Source of the DNA: Actinomadura sp. K4S16
GTDB lineage: Bacteria > Actinomycetota > Actinomycetes > Streptosporangiales > Streptosporangiaceae
Assembly: GCF_008327685.1 (NCBI RefSeq)
Contig: NZ_BDDE01000031.1
Coordinates: forward strand, 62,001 to 126,000
Length of the DNA stretch: 64,000 bases
Direction of reading: 5' to 3'
Positions within the stretch are counted from its first letter, which is position 1, and each line of letters starts with the position of its first letter. Of this stretch, positions 16,194 through 23,841 are shown one piece after another. A program made the position numbers and the translations under genes. The notes under the pieces were generated by a model. It was given only the letters and a program-made list of their open reading frames with translations. It had not been told where the DNA came from and did no database searches.

Positions 16194-16733
16194 GTGTCCT
16201 ACGACTGGGTCATCGACGTCCTGTTCTGGATCGCCGTCGTCTTCCTCGTCGGCGTGTACGTGTCGTGGCGCGCCACCCGGCTCGACCGGCTGCACGTGCG
16301 GGTCGAGACGGCCCGCGCCGCGCTCGACGCCGCGCTCGTCAGGCGGGCCGCCGCCACGCTGGAGCTGGCCGCGTCGCGGCTTCTGGACCCCGCCACCAGC
16401 CTGGTGCTGGCCACCGCCGCCCACGAGGCCCGCACCGCCGACGCCGAGGGGCGCGAGTTCGCCGAGAGCGACCTGTCGCGGGCGCTGCGCGCCGCCGTCG
16501 ACCAGCCCGGGTTCGTCGACGCCCTCGCCGCGCGCGGCGGCGACGGCCAGGCGGTCCTGGAGGAGCTGTCGTCCGCCGCCGCGAAGGTCGCCTACGCCCG
16601 CCGCTTCTACAACGACGCCGTGTCCCAGGCCCGGATCGCGCGCCGCAAGCTGCTCATCCGCGTCCTGCCGCTCGCCGGGCGCGCCCCGCTCCCGGACTTC
16701 TTCGAGATCGACGACGACCCGCCCGGGATCTGA
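16194..16733 (+). CDS. conserved membrane-anchored protein, LemA-like outline
   Basis: 179 aa, GTG start eight bases after pimA, so part of the same operon. One N-terminal membrane helix (WVIDVLFWIAVVFLVGVYVSWRA) is followed by an all-helical cytoplasmic region rich in Ala and Arg (LDRLHVRVETARAALDAALVRRAAATLEL, KVAYARRFYNDAVSQARIARR). The arrangement and the YARRFYNDAV segment recall LemA-family proteins, but the match is loose. Streptomyces has an uncharacterised gene at this place between pimA and pdxS. Function unknown; a role linked to PIM synthesis would be guesswork from position. Confidence 0.75.
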   Translation: MSYDWVIDVLFWIAVVFLVGVYVSWRATRLDRLHVRVETARAALDAALVRRAAATLELAASRLLDPATSLVLATAAHEARTADAEGREFAESDLSRALRAAVDQPGFVDALAARGGDGQAVLEELSSAAAKVAYARRFYNDAVSQARIARRKLLIRVLPLAGRAPLPDFFEIDDDPPGI

Positions 16734-16740
16734 CCGCGGG

Positions 16741-16762
16741 GGACCGCGGCCGGCCGCGGTCC
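16741..16762 (+). terminator. terminator palindrome after the pgsA-pimA operon
   Basis: A perfect 22-base palindrome, stem GGACCGCGG with CCGCGGTCC around CCGG, seven bases after the stop of the LemA-like gene. Confidence 0.65.
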
Positions 16763-16905
16763 GGAGGCCCGGAATCCGGCCGCCCGGACATATCGGCAGG
16801 CGGACCTTGAGCGGGGGAGCACCCCTCGGCCGTACCACCGGGCGGGCGAGCGCACCGGATCACGTTCGCTAACCTCTGGCAGATCGTCCAAAGGAGGGGT
16901 AGATC

Positions 16906-17940
16906 GTGCGATCTGTCTGGGAGATCACCGCCCGGAGGCACGCGGCCGCGGGACTCGGCGTCCTCGTCCTCGGCGCCGCGCTGCCGGCCTGCTCGAGCTC
17001 GGACGGTCCGAAGTCGGCGCCGCCGCCGAAGAGCACGGGCGCGCCCCAGGACAGCGCGACGCCGACGCCGGCGACGCACCCGTTCACCGGCGGCACCAAG
17101 GGCCTCGGCAACCCCGTCCTCGCGGTCAAGATCGAGAACACCAGCCCCGCGCTCCCGCAGAGCGGCGTGTCGGCCGCCGACATCGTCTACGTCGAGCAGG
17201 TTGAGGGCGGCGAGACCCGCCTGATGGCGGTCTTCTCCTCCAAGCTGCCGAAGAAGGTCGGGCCCGTCCGCAGCGCCCGCATCTCCGACCTGCACATCCT
17301 GCCGCAGTTCGGCCGTCCCGCCTTCGCGTTCTCCGGTGTCCAGAGCAAGATGAAGAAGTACATCCGCAAGGCGCCGGTGTACGACATCTCACAGGAGAGC
17401 GCGGGCGGCGCGTACTTCCGCTCCAGCGACAGGCGCATCCCCTACAACCTCTACGCCGACCCCAAGAACCTCCTCAAGCGGGCGCCGAAGGCCGCCAAGC
17501 CGCGCGACATCGGCTTCCGCTTCGGAGAGGCCCCCGAAGGCGGCGAGCCCACCAAGTCGTTCACCGCCCGGTGGCCCGCCGCCAGGATGGGTTTCACGTG
17601 GTCGGCCAAGCAGAAGCGGTGGCTCGCCAGCTGGGGCGGCAGGCCCGATCGCGCCGCGGAAGGCGGGCTGCTCGGCGGCAAGACCGTCGTCGTCCAGTAC
17701 GCCAAGACGACCCGCTCGAAGTTCCACGACTTCCTCGGCAGCTACACGCCGCTGATCCACACCACCGGCACCGGGCGCGCGGTCGTCCTGCGCGACGGCA
17801 AGGCCTACGACGCCAAGTGGTCGCGCCCGTCCGAGAGCAAAGGCACCACCTACACCACCGCCGACGGCAAACCCATGAACTTCGCACCCGGCCAGGTGTG
17901 GGTCGTGCTCGTCAACGACGGCAAGCCCTACACGCCCTGA
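16906..17940 (+). CDS. DUF3048 (YerB-like) lipoprotein
   Basis: 344 aa, GTG start with AAAGGAGGGG upstream. The signal peptide ends in a lipobox, ALPA-C29, so the mature protein should be lipid-anchored on the outside of the membrane. A Ser/Pro/Thr-rich linker (about 30-60) leads to the DUF3048 region: NPVLAVKIENTSPALPQSGVSAADIVYVEQVEGGETRLMAVF, GPVRSARISDL, and a C-terminal half with AVVLRDGKAYDAKWSRPSE and GQVWVVLV. YerB-type proteins are common in Gram-positive bacteria and uncharacterised; binding of cell wall polymers has only been guessed. It is a single gene between the pimA operon and pdxS. Confidence 0.88.
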   Translation: MRSVWEITARRHAAAGLGVLVLGAALPACSSSDGPKSAPPPKSTGAPQDSATPTPATHPFTGGTKGLGNPVLAVKIENTSPALPQSGVSAADIVYVEQVEGGETRLMAVFSSKLPKKVGPVRSARISDLHILPQFGRPAFAFSGVQSKMKKYIRKAPVYDISQESAGGAYFRSSDRRIPYNLYADPKNLLKRAPKAAKPRDIGFRFGEAPEGGEPTKSFTARWPAARMGFTWSAKQKRWLASWGGRPDRAAEGGLLGGKTVVVQYAKTTRSKFHDFLGSYTPLIHTTGTGRAVVLRDGKAYDAKWSRPSESKGTTYTTADGKPMNFAPGQVWVVLVNDGKPYTP

Positions 17941-18101
17941 AGTGGGCGCGTCCTAGGCCGCGCGGAGCCCGGGGCACCCCCGCCGCCCGTCACTTCGTAA
18001 GCCTCCGGCGCCGTCCGCTGACACTCTGCCGGGTCCAGAGGGCGAACGAGCAGGCAATATCATGGGAAAAGACTTGTCGTCCGTCCACGTGAGGAATGCC
18101 C

Positions 18102-19019
18102 GTGTCCACTTCCACTCCCGCCCCTGACAACGCCGCGCCCGAGACCGGGACCGCCCGCGTCAAGCGCGGCATGGCGGAGATGCTCAAGGGCGGCGTGATC
18201 ATGGACGTCGTCACGCCCGAGCAGGCGAAGATCGCCGAAGACGCGGGCGCGGTCGCCGTCATGGCCCTGGAGCGGGTCCCCGCCGACATCCGCGCCGAGG
18301 GCGGCATCTCCCGGATGAGCGACCCCGACATGATCGACGGGATCATCGGCGCGGTCTCCATCCCGGTCATGGCCAAGGCCCGCATCGGCCACTTCGTCGA
18401 GGCGCAGGTGCTGCAGGCCCTCGGCGTCGACTACATCGACGAGTCGGAGGTGCTGACGCCCGCCGACTACGACAACCACATCGACAAGTGGGCGTTCACC
18501 GTCCCCTTCGTCTGCGGCGCCACCAGCCTCGGCGAGGCGCTGCGCCGCATCACCGAGGGCGCGGCGATGATCCGCTCCAAGGGCGAGGCCGGCACCGGCG
18601 ACGTCTCCAACGCCACGACGCACATGCGCAAGATCCGGCAGGAGATCCGCCGCCTGCAGTCCCTGCCCGAGGACGAGCTGTACGTCGCGGCCAAGGAGCT
18701 CCAGGCCCCGTACGAGCTGGTCAAGGAGGTCGCGCAGGCGGGCAGGCTGCCCGTCGTGCTGTTCACCGCGGGCGGCATCGCCACCCCGGCCGACGCCGCG
18801 ATGATGATGCAGCTCGGCGCCGAGGGCGTCTTCGTCGGCTCCGGGATCTTCAAGTCCGGCAACCCCGCCCAGCGGGCCGAGGCGATCGTGAAGGCCACCA
18901 CCTTCCACGACGACCCCGACGTGATCGCGAAGGTGTCGCGCGGCCTCGGCGAGGCCATGGTCGGCATCAGCGCCGCCTCCCTCGGCGAGGACCAGAAGTT
19001 CGCCGGTCGCGGCTGGTAG
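18102..19019 (+). CDS. pdxS: pyridoxal 5'-phosphate synthase, PdxS (lyase) subunit
   Basis: 305 aa from the GTG at 18102, which has GTGAGGA eight bases upstream; the ATG at 18096 is too close to it. PdxS builds PLP from ribose 5-phosphate, glyceraldehyde 3-phosphate and ammonia in a (beta/alpha)8 barrel. Visible marks: GGVIMDVV with the substrate-binding Asp, the catalytic lysine region PVMAKARIGHFVEAQ, DYIDESEVLTPAD, GEAGTGDVSNATTHMR and the phosphate loop GGIATPADAAMMMQLGAEGVFVGSGIFKS. It works with PdxT, encoded about 870 bases downstream beyond one small gene. A terminator hairpin follows at 19030-19057. Confidence 0.96.
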   Translation: MSTSTPAPDNAAPETGTARVKRGMAEMLKGGVIMDVVTPEQAKIAEDAGAVAVMALERVPADIRAEGGISRMSDPDMIDGIIGAVSIPVMAKARIGHFVEAQVLQALGVDYIDESEVLTPADYDNHIDKWAFTVPFVCGATSLGEALRRITEGAAMIRSKGEAGTGDVSNATTHMRKIRQEIRRLQSLPEDELYVAAKELQAPYELVKEVAQAGRLPVVLFTAGGIATPADAAMMMQLGAEGVFVGSGIFKSGNPAQRAEAIVKATTFHDDPDVIAKVSRGLGEAMVGISAASLGEDQKFAGRGW

Positions 19020-19029
19020 CGGGCACCCG

Positions 19030-19057
19030 TCCGCCCGGCCCGGAGTGGCCGGGCGGA
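19030..19057 (+). terminator. pdxS terminator hairpin
   Basis: Perfect 11-bp stem TCCGCCCGGCC (19030-19040) with its complement (19047-19057), loop CGGAGT, eleven bases after the pdxS stop codon. It implies that pdxT is not simply read through from pdxS. Confidence 0.75.
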
Positions 19058-19156
19058 TACCGGGGTCCCCCCTCCACACCGGCCGCCGGCGGGGTTACGC
19101 TGACGTCGCGGCCGGTGAAGCGATCTTCGGGCGGTCCGGCCGCGGGAGGGGAGAGC

Positions 19157-19771
19157 ATGGCTTGGTCGGTCGCGCTGGCGTGTGCGAGCGCGGGTGAGCC
19201 CACCGAGGTGTTCCGGCCCGGCATGGTGCCCGATCCGGACGCCGCCGCGAAGATCGCGCGCCGCCTGTACCCGGCGGCCGCCCTCACCGAGACCGGTGAC
19301 ACGGTCCTGGACTTCGCGCTCTGGCCCTACGACGACGAGCTGTTCGTCGGGGCCTTCGAGCGGGCGCTGCTGCTGTGCGACAGGCGGCTGTTCTGCCTCG
19401 ACGAGGACGCCCGCCGCATCGCCGACACCGCCGCCGCGGCCCTGCCCGGCGCGCACTGCGGCGTCCTCGTCCTGCACAACGTCATCCGCGGCTGCTGGTT
19501 CCGCTGGTACGAGTCGGGCGAGCTGCTCCGCGACGTGTTCGTCACCGCGGAGGACGGGGTGGTCGTCGACCAGGGCGAGCGGCTGCCCGCCGAGCGGCCG
19601 TTCTGGCGCGCCGTCGACGCCGGCGCCCCGGACGTGCCGCTCCCGTTCGACCCCGAGGAGTTCGGGCTCGCCCTCGCCGAGGCCTACATGTTCGGCCGCG
19701 GCATCGCCGACCGGGGCAAGGACGGCTTCCTGCCCCTGGAACTCCCGGTCCGCCGCTTCCGGCACGCCTGA
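19157..19771 (+). CDS. conserved protein, possibly DUF6928 family
   Basis: 204 aa, ATG start with GGGAGGGGAGAG upstream. It has no membrane segment or signal. Recognisable pieces are an N-terminal strand with ALACASAGEP, then LLLCDRRLFCLDEDARR, VLVLHNVIRGCWFRWYESGELLRDVFVTAEDG and PLPFDPEEFGLALAEAYMFGRG. The spaced pattern (LCDRR ... H.V..... W..G.L.R ... LPF.P.E.G..AL....G) resembles actinobacterial DUF6928 proteins, whose function is unknown. It sits between pdxS and pdxT, separated from pdxS by a terminator, so a link with vitamin B6 is not supported. Confidence 0.7.
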   Translation: MAWSVALACASAGEPTEVFRPGMVPDPDAAAKIARRLYPAAALTETGDTVLDFALWPYDDELFVGAFERALLLCDRRLFCLDEDARRIADTAAAALPGAHCGVLVLHNVIRGCWFRWYESGELLRDVFVTAEDGVVVDQGERLPAERPFWRAVDAGAPDVPLPFDPEEFGLALAEAYMFGRGIADRGKDGFLPLELPVRRFRHA

Positions 19772-19885
19772 CCTAGGCGCGGGGGCGGGGGCGCTGCGGG
19801 GGCGCTGGGAAGATCAGCCAGGTCGTGCGCCGTTGTAAGGAACGTCTAGGGTTGAGACGACTCCTGTTCCCCGGAAGGTTTCCAC

Positions 19886-20503
19886 GTGACTGCTGTGCCC
19901 ACGATCGGTGTCCTCGCCCTGCAGGGCGACGTGCGCGAGCACGCGCGCGCGTTGGAGGCGGCCGGGGTGCGCGCCCTGAAGGTGCGCCGCCCCGACGAAC
20001 TGGAACAGGTCGACGGGCTGGTGCTGCCCGGCGGGGAGTCCACCACCATGTGGCGGCTGGCGCGCTCGTTCGAACTGCTCGACCCGCTGCGCAAGCGGAT
20101 CGAGGCGGGCATGCCCGCCTACGGCTCCTGCGCCGGCATGATCATGCTGGCGGACCGGATCCGCGGCGGCGTCGCGGGCCAGGAGACCGTGGGGGGGATC
20201 GACATGACCGTGCGGCGCAACGCGTTCGGCCGGCAGGTCGACTCGTTCGAGGCCGCCGTCCCGCTGACCGGTATGGGTGACACGCCGTACCACGCGGTTT
20301 TCATCCGCGCACCCTGGGTGGAGTCCGTCGGCGACGACGTCGAGGTCCTCGGACGCGCGGAGGGCGGCCCGAACGCCGGTAGGATCGTCGCCGTCCGCCA
20401 GGGGCGCCTCATGGCGACCGCGTTCCATCCGGAGTTGACAGGCGATTTCCGCGTGCACCACTACTTCGCCGATCTGGTGCGCCGGACGACAGAGGAGGAT
20501 TGA
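19886..20503 (+). CDS. pdxT: pyridoxal 5'-phosphate synthase, PdxT (glutaminase) subunit
   Basis: 205 aa, GTG start with GGAAGG upstream. Class I glutamine amidotransferase that hydrolyses glutamine and channels ammonia to PdxS. The nucleophile is Cys82 in AYGSCAGMI; the His-Glu pair is in AFHPELTGD near the C-terminus; LPGGESTTMWRL is the family glutamine-binding loop. Ends three bases before the yebC start, so pdxT and yebC are transcribed together, as in other actinobacteria. Confidence 0.96.
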   Translation: MTAVPTIGVLALQGDVREHARALEAAGVRALKVRRPDELEQVDGLVLPGGESTTMWRLARSFELLDPLRKRIEAGMPAYGSCAGMIMLADRIRGGVAGQETVGGIDMTVRRNAFGRQVDSFEAAVPLTGMGDTPYHAVFIRAPWVESVGDDVEVLGRAEGGPNAGRIVAVRQGRLMATAFHPELTGDFRVHHYFADLVRRTTEED

Positions 20504-20506
20504 CAG

Positions 20507-21262
20507 ATGTCCGGCCATTCCAAGTGGGCGACAACCAAGCACAAGAAGGCGGCCCTCGACGCCAAGCGGGGCAAGCTCTTCGCCAAGCTGATCAAGAACA
20601 TCGAGGTGGCGGCCCGCACCGGCGGCGGAGACCCCGACGCGAATCCCACCCTCTACGACGCCATCTACAAGGCGAAGAAGAACTCGGTCCCGAACGACAA
20701 CATCGAGCGCGCCCGCAAGCGGGGCGCCGGTGAGGAGGCCGGGGGCGCCGAATGGCAGACCATCACCTACGAGGGCTACGCCCCCGGCGGGGTGGCCGTG
20801 CTCATCGAGTGCCTGACCGACAACCGCAACCGGGCCGCCTCCGAGGTCCGCGTCGCCCTGACCCGCAACGGCGGCTCCCTCGCCGACCCGGGCTCGGTCT
20901 CCTACATGTTCAACCGCAAGGGCGTCGTGATCGTCCCCAAGGCGGGCACCAGCGAGGACGACGTCATGATGGCCGTCCTGGACGCCGGGGCCGAGGAGGT
21001 CAACGACCTCGACGAGGAGAACTTCGAGGTCGTGAGCGAGGCCGGCGACCTGGTCGCGGTCCGCTCGGCGCTGGTGGAGGCGGGCATCGACTACGACTCG
21101 GCGGAGAGCAAGTTCCTGCCGAGCGTGACCGTCCCGCTCGACGAGGACAACGCCAAGAAGGTGTTCCGGCTCCTCGACGCCCTGGAGGACTCCGACGACG
21201 TCCAGGAGGTCTACGCCAACTTCGACGTCAGCGACGAGGTCATGGCCTCCATCGACGCCTGA
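20507..21262 (+). CDS. yebC: YebC/PmpR family protein
   Basis: 251 aa, ATG start with AGAGGAGG upstream. Opens with the family signature MSGHSKWATTKHKKAALDAKRGKLFAKL and continues with NDNIERARKRGAG, YEGYAPGGVAVLIECLTDNRNRAASEVR and GSVSYMFNRKGVV. YebC proteins were annotated as transcription regulators; more recent work on the family links members to helping ribosomes through proline stretches. Either way it acts in the cytoplasm. In M. tuberculosis and Streptomyces the same gene stands between pdxT and ruvC. Confidence 0.95.
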   Translation: MSGHSKWATTKHKKAALDAKRGKLFAKLIKNIEVAARTGGGDPDANPTLYDAIYKAKKNSVPNDNIERARKRGAGEEAGGAEWQTITYEGYAPGGVAVLIECLTDNRNRAASEVRVALTRNGGSLADPGSVSYMFNRKGVVIVPKAGTSEDDVMMAVLDAGAEEVNDLDEENFEVVSEAGDLVAVRSALVEAGIDYDSAESKFLPSVTVPLDEDNAKKVFRLLDALEDSDDVQEVYANFDVSDEVMASIDA

Positions 21263-21277
21263 CCCCGCCGCCCCGCG

Positions 21278-21312
21278 AACGCCGCCGCCGCCCGCCCGGG
21301 TGCGGCGGCGTT
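21278..21312 (+). terminator. terminator after pdxT-yebC
   Basis: Perfect 11-bp stem AACGCCGCCGC (21278-21288) with GCGGCGGCGTT (21302-21312), 13-base loop, ending in TTG. It starts 16 bases after the yebC stop codon. Confidence 0.75.
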
Positions 21313-21343
21313 GCCGTCGGAGCCGTCGCATACGGTCTGGATC

Positions 21344-22495
21344 ATGGAGATTCGCGCTGTCGCCCCCGGCGAGGTGGACGCCGTCCGAGACATCCGGGCC
21401 CGCGCCTTCGGGCCGCTGCCCGACGAGGTGTGGGCGCGGCGGTCCCGCCTCGTCCGGCAGGCCGCGGAGGCCGGGCGGCAGTTCGCGGGCTTCGACGGCC
21501 GGGCGGTCGTCGCCACGGGAGCCCTGCTCGACATGGCGCAGTGGTGGAACGGGCGTGCGGTCTCCACGGCCGGCGTCAGCGCGATCACGGTCGCGCCTGA
21601 GGAGCGCGGGCGGGGGCTCGGCCGCCGCCTGATGACCGACCTGCTGGAGCGGTGCGCCGGCCTCGGCCACCCGCTCGCCATGCTCTATCCGGCCACGACG
21701 CGGCTCTACCGGTCGCTGGGCTGGGAGCACGCGGGCGGCTGGCACCACGTCGACCTGTCCACCGAGGCCCTGCGCACGATCGCGGCCGAACGGGTCCCCG
21801 TCCGCCGCGCCGGGCCGGGCGACGCCGCCGAGGTGGCCGCCGTGATCGGGCGCGCGCACCGGACGGCGCGCGACTGCGGCCCCGTCGGCTGGCCCGAGGC
21901 GAGGTGGCGCGAGCACCTGGACGCCCCGGACGTCTACCACTACCTGGCCGAGGACGGATTCCTCTCCTACCGCTGGGCGGAGGGCAACGCCGGGCTGGAG
22001 GTCCTCCGGCTCGTCGCGTCCTCCGAGAGGACGCTGAGGGCGCTGTGGGCCATCGTCGGATCCGGCTCGTCCACGGCCGAGTCGGTGCGGGCCTGCGTCT
22101 CGCCCGCGGACCCGGTGCTGTGGCTGCCGCGCGAACGCGAACACGAGGTCGTCCACCGCTCCCAGTGGATGCTGCGGGTCGTCGACGCGCCCGCGGCGAT
22201 CGCGGCGCGCGGCTACCCGGCCGGGGTCGCCGCCGGCGTCCCGCTGGAGATCGACGACCCGGAGCGTCCGGCGAACTCCGGGCACTGGAGGCTGGAGGTC
22301 GCGGACGGGGAGGGCAGGCTGGAGCGCTCCACCGCCGCCGCGGACGCCGTGCGCCTCGGCCCGCGCGGCCTGTCGGCCCTCTACGCCGGGATCCCGGTGA
22401 CCACGCTCCGCCGCGCGGGCCTGCTCCAGGGCGCGGACGCCGAGGCGCTCACGGCCGTGTTCGCGGCCACGCCGTTCTCGCTGGACTACTTCTGA
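21344..22495 (+). CDS. Eis-like GNAT N-acetyltransferase
   Basis: 383 aa from the ATG at 21344 (MEIRAVAPGEVDAVRDI). The N-terminal GNAT domain has the acetyl-CoA loop VAPEERGRGLGRRLM. A second GNAT-like region and a C-terminal SCP2-type domain follow, the three-part plan of the Eis family. The last residues FSLDYF end in Phe; in Eis the free C-terminal carboxylate acts as the catalytic base, so the exact end matters. Eis enzymes acetylate several amines of aminoglycosides such as kanamycin, and protein lysines. It is inserted between yebC and ruvC and is not part of the standard block. Confidence 0.87.
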   Translation: MEIRAVAPGEVDAVRDIRARAFGPLPDEVWARRSRLVRQAAEAGRQFAGFDGRAVVATGALLDMAQWWNGRAVSTAGVSAITVAPEERGRGLGRRLMTDLLERCAGLGHPLAMLYPATTRLYRSLGWEHAGGWHHVDLSTEALRTIAAERVPVRRAGPGDAAEVAAVIGRAHRTARDCGPVGWPEARWREHLDAPDVYHYLAEDGFLSYRWAEGNAGLEVLRLVASSERTLRALWAIVGSGSSTAESVRACVSPADPVLWLPREREHEVVHRSQWMLRVVDAPAAIAARGYPAGVAAGVPLEIDDPERPANSGHWRLEVADGEGRLERSTAAADAVRLGPRGLSALYAGIPVTTLRRAGLLQGADAEALTAVFAATPFSLDYF

Positions 22496-22550
22496 CCGGC
22501 GACGCGGATTGGTAGCGTTGGCGGCCGAACAGATGATCGAAGGAGCGGCC

Positions 22551-23126
22551 GTGCGGGTGATGGGGGTGGACCCCGGGCTCACCCGGTGCGGGGTCGGGGT
22601 CGTCGAGGGCGCCCCGGGCAAGCGGCTGCACCTGGTGCACGTGTCGGTCGTGCGGACCGCCCCCGACGAGGACCACGCCCAGCGCCTGCTGGGCATCGAG
22701 ACGGGGATCGCGGCCCTGATGGACGAACTGCGCCCTGAGGCCGTCGCGGTCGAGCGCGTGTTCTCCCAGCACAACGTCCGGACCGTCATGGGGACGGCCC
22801 AGGCCGCGGGCATCGCGATGCTGCTGGCCGCCCGCCGCGGCCTGCCCGTCGCGCTGCACACCCCGAGCGAGGCCAAGGCCGCCGTCACCGGCAACGGCCG
22901 CGCCGACAAGGCGCAGGTGACCCGGATGGTGACCCGGTTGCTGGCGCTGGAGGCGGCGCCGAAGCCGGCGGACGCCGCGGACGCGCTCGCCCTGGCCATC
23001 TGCCACGTGTGGCGCGGGGGAGCGCAGCGGCGGCTCGCGCACGCGCAGCGGTCGCGGATCGAGGAGGCGGCCAGGGCCGAACGGGAACGGCTCGCCGCCC
23101 GGAGCAGAGGAGGAAGCGTCCAGTGA
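22551..23126 (+). CDS. ruvC: crossover junction endodeoxyribonuclease RuvC
   Basis: 191 aa from the GTG at 22551 with GAAGGAGC upstream. Holliday junction resolvase with an RNase H fold. Catalytic carboxylates are visible: D7 in MGVDPGLTRCGVG, the Glu in AVERVFSQHN, and the acidic pair in KPADAADALALAICH. It cuts symmetric strands of the junction that RuvA and RuvB move. The stop codon overlaps the ruvA start (GTGA). The C-terminal tail after residue 165 is basic and longer than in E. coli. Confidence 0.96.
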   Translation: MRVMGVDPGLTRCGVGVVEGAPGKRLHLVHVSVVRTAPDEDHAQRLLGIETGIAALMDELRPEAVAVERVFSQHNVRTVMGTAQAAGIAMLLAARRGLPVALHTPSEAKAAVTGNGRADKAQVTRMVTRLLALEAAPKPADAADALALAICHVWRGGAQRRLAHAQRSRIEEAARAERERLAARSRGGSVQ

Positions 23127-23731
23127 TCGCCTTCGTCAGCGGCCGGGTGGCCGCCGCGGGCCCCGACGGGGCGGTGATCGACGTGCACGGCGTCGGCCTC
23201 TCGGTGCAGTGCACCCCCGCGACGCTGGCCGGCCTGCGGGTCGGCGAGCAGGCCCAGGTGCCGACCTCACTCGTCGTCCGCGAGGACTCCCTCACCCTGT
23301 TCGGGTTCGCCGACGACGATGAGCGCACCGTCTTCGAGCTGCTCCAGACCGCCAGCGGCGTCGGACCCCGCCTCGCCCTGGCGATGCTCGCCGTCCACTC
23401 GCCGAACGCGCTGCGCCGCGCCGTGTCCACCGAGGACGTGAACGCGCTCACCAAGGTGCCCGGCATCGGCAAGAAGGGCGCCCAGCGCATCGTCCTGGAG
23501 CTGCGGGACCGCCTCGGCGGCCCGGTCGGCGACGACGGCGGCGACCTGCGCGCGCCCGCCCGCGCCGAGCCGTGGCGCGAGCAGGTCCAGATGGGCCTGG
23601 TCAACCTCGGCTGGTCGGCCAAGGACGCCGACGCAGCCGTCGACGCCGTCGCCGCGGACCTCGACGGCGGCGAGACGCCCCCGGTCGCGGCGCTGCTCAG
23701 GTCGGCGCTGAAGAAGCTCAGCAAACAATGA
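23123..23731 (+). CDS. ruvA: Holliday junction branch migration protein RuvA
   Basis: 202 aa from the GTG at 23123, inside the ruvC stop. Domain I OB-fold (MIAFVSGRVAAAGPDGAVIDVHGVGL), two helix-hairpin-helix motifs (TASGVGPRLALAML, KVPGIGKKGAQRIVLEL) and the C-terminal domain III (VQMGLVNLGWSAKDADAAVDAVAAD) that contacts RuvB. It forms the tetramer that holds the four-way junction. The stop codon at 23729-23731 overlaps the ATG of a 37-codon mini-ORF that separates it from ruvB, an unusual arrangement. Confidence 0.96.
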   Translation: MIAFVSGRVAAAGPDGAVIDVHGVGLSVQCTPATLAGLRVGEQAQVPTSLVVREDSLTLFGFADDDERTVFELLQTASGVGPRLALAMLAVHSPNALRRAVSTEDVNALTKVPGIGKKGAQRIVLELRDRLGGPVGDDGGDLRAPARAEPWREQVQMGLVNLGWSAKDADAAVDAVAADLDGGETPPVAALLRSALKKLSKQ

Positions 23732-23837
23732 GCGGTAGCGAACCGGGGGGTGTGGGGGGTCGCCCCCCACAGGAAACGCGCATGAGCGGTAGCGAACCGG
23801 GGGGTGTGGGGGGTCGCCCCCCCACGGAGGGCAGGCC
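23728..23837 (+). repeat. tandem 54/56-base repeat, two copies, each with a G-rich hairpin
   Basis: Copy 1 is 23728-23781 and copy 2 is 23782-23837. They share the first ~42 bases without change except one extra C in copy 2. Each holds a hairpin GTGGGGGG-TCG-CCCCCCAC (23752-23770 in copy 1). A related sequence lies on the other strand at 34981-35030 inside the MBL hydrolase gene, pointing to a dispersed repeat family. Confidence 0.85.
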
Positions 23838-23841
23838 ATGA
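23728..23841 (+). CDS. translationally coupled mini-ORF between ruvA and ruvB, 37 aa
   Basis: A 37-codon frame made of two nearly identical units, MSGSEPGGVGGRPPQETR and MSGSEPGGVGGRPPTEGRP. Its ATG overlaps the ruvA stop (ATGA at 23728) and its stop overlaps the ruvB ATG (ATGA at 23838). Each unit begins with ATGAGCGGTAGCGAACC, and the second ATG (23782) has AGGAAA seven bases before it. It may be translated simply to carry ribosomes from ruvA to ruvB. The third degenerate copy of the same start, ATGAGCGAGAGCGAG, is the ruvB start itself, so the mini-ORF probably arose by duplication. Product function is unlikely or unknown. Confidence 0.5.
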   Translation: MSGSEPGGVGGRPPQETRMSGSEPGGVGGRPPTEGRP

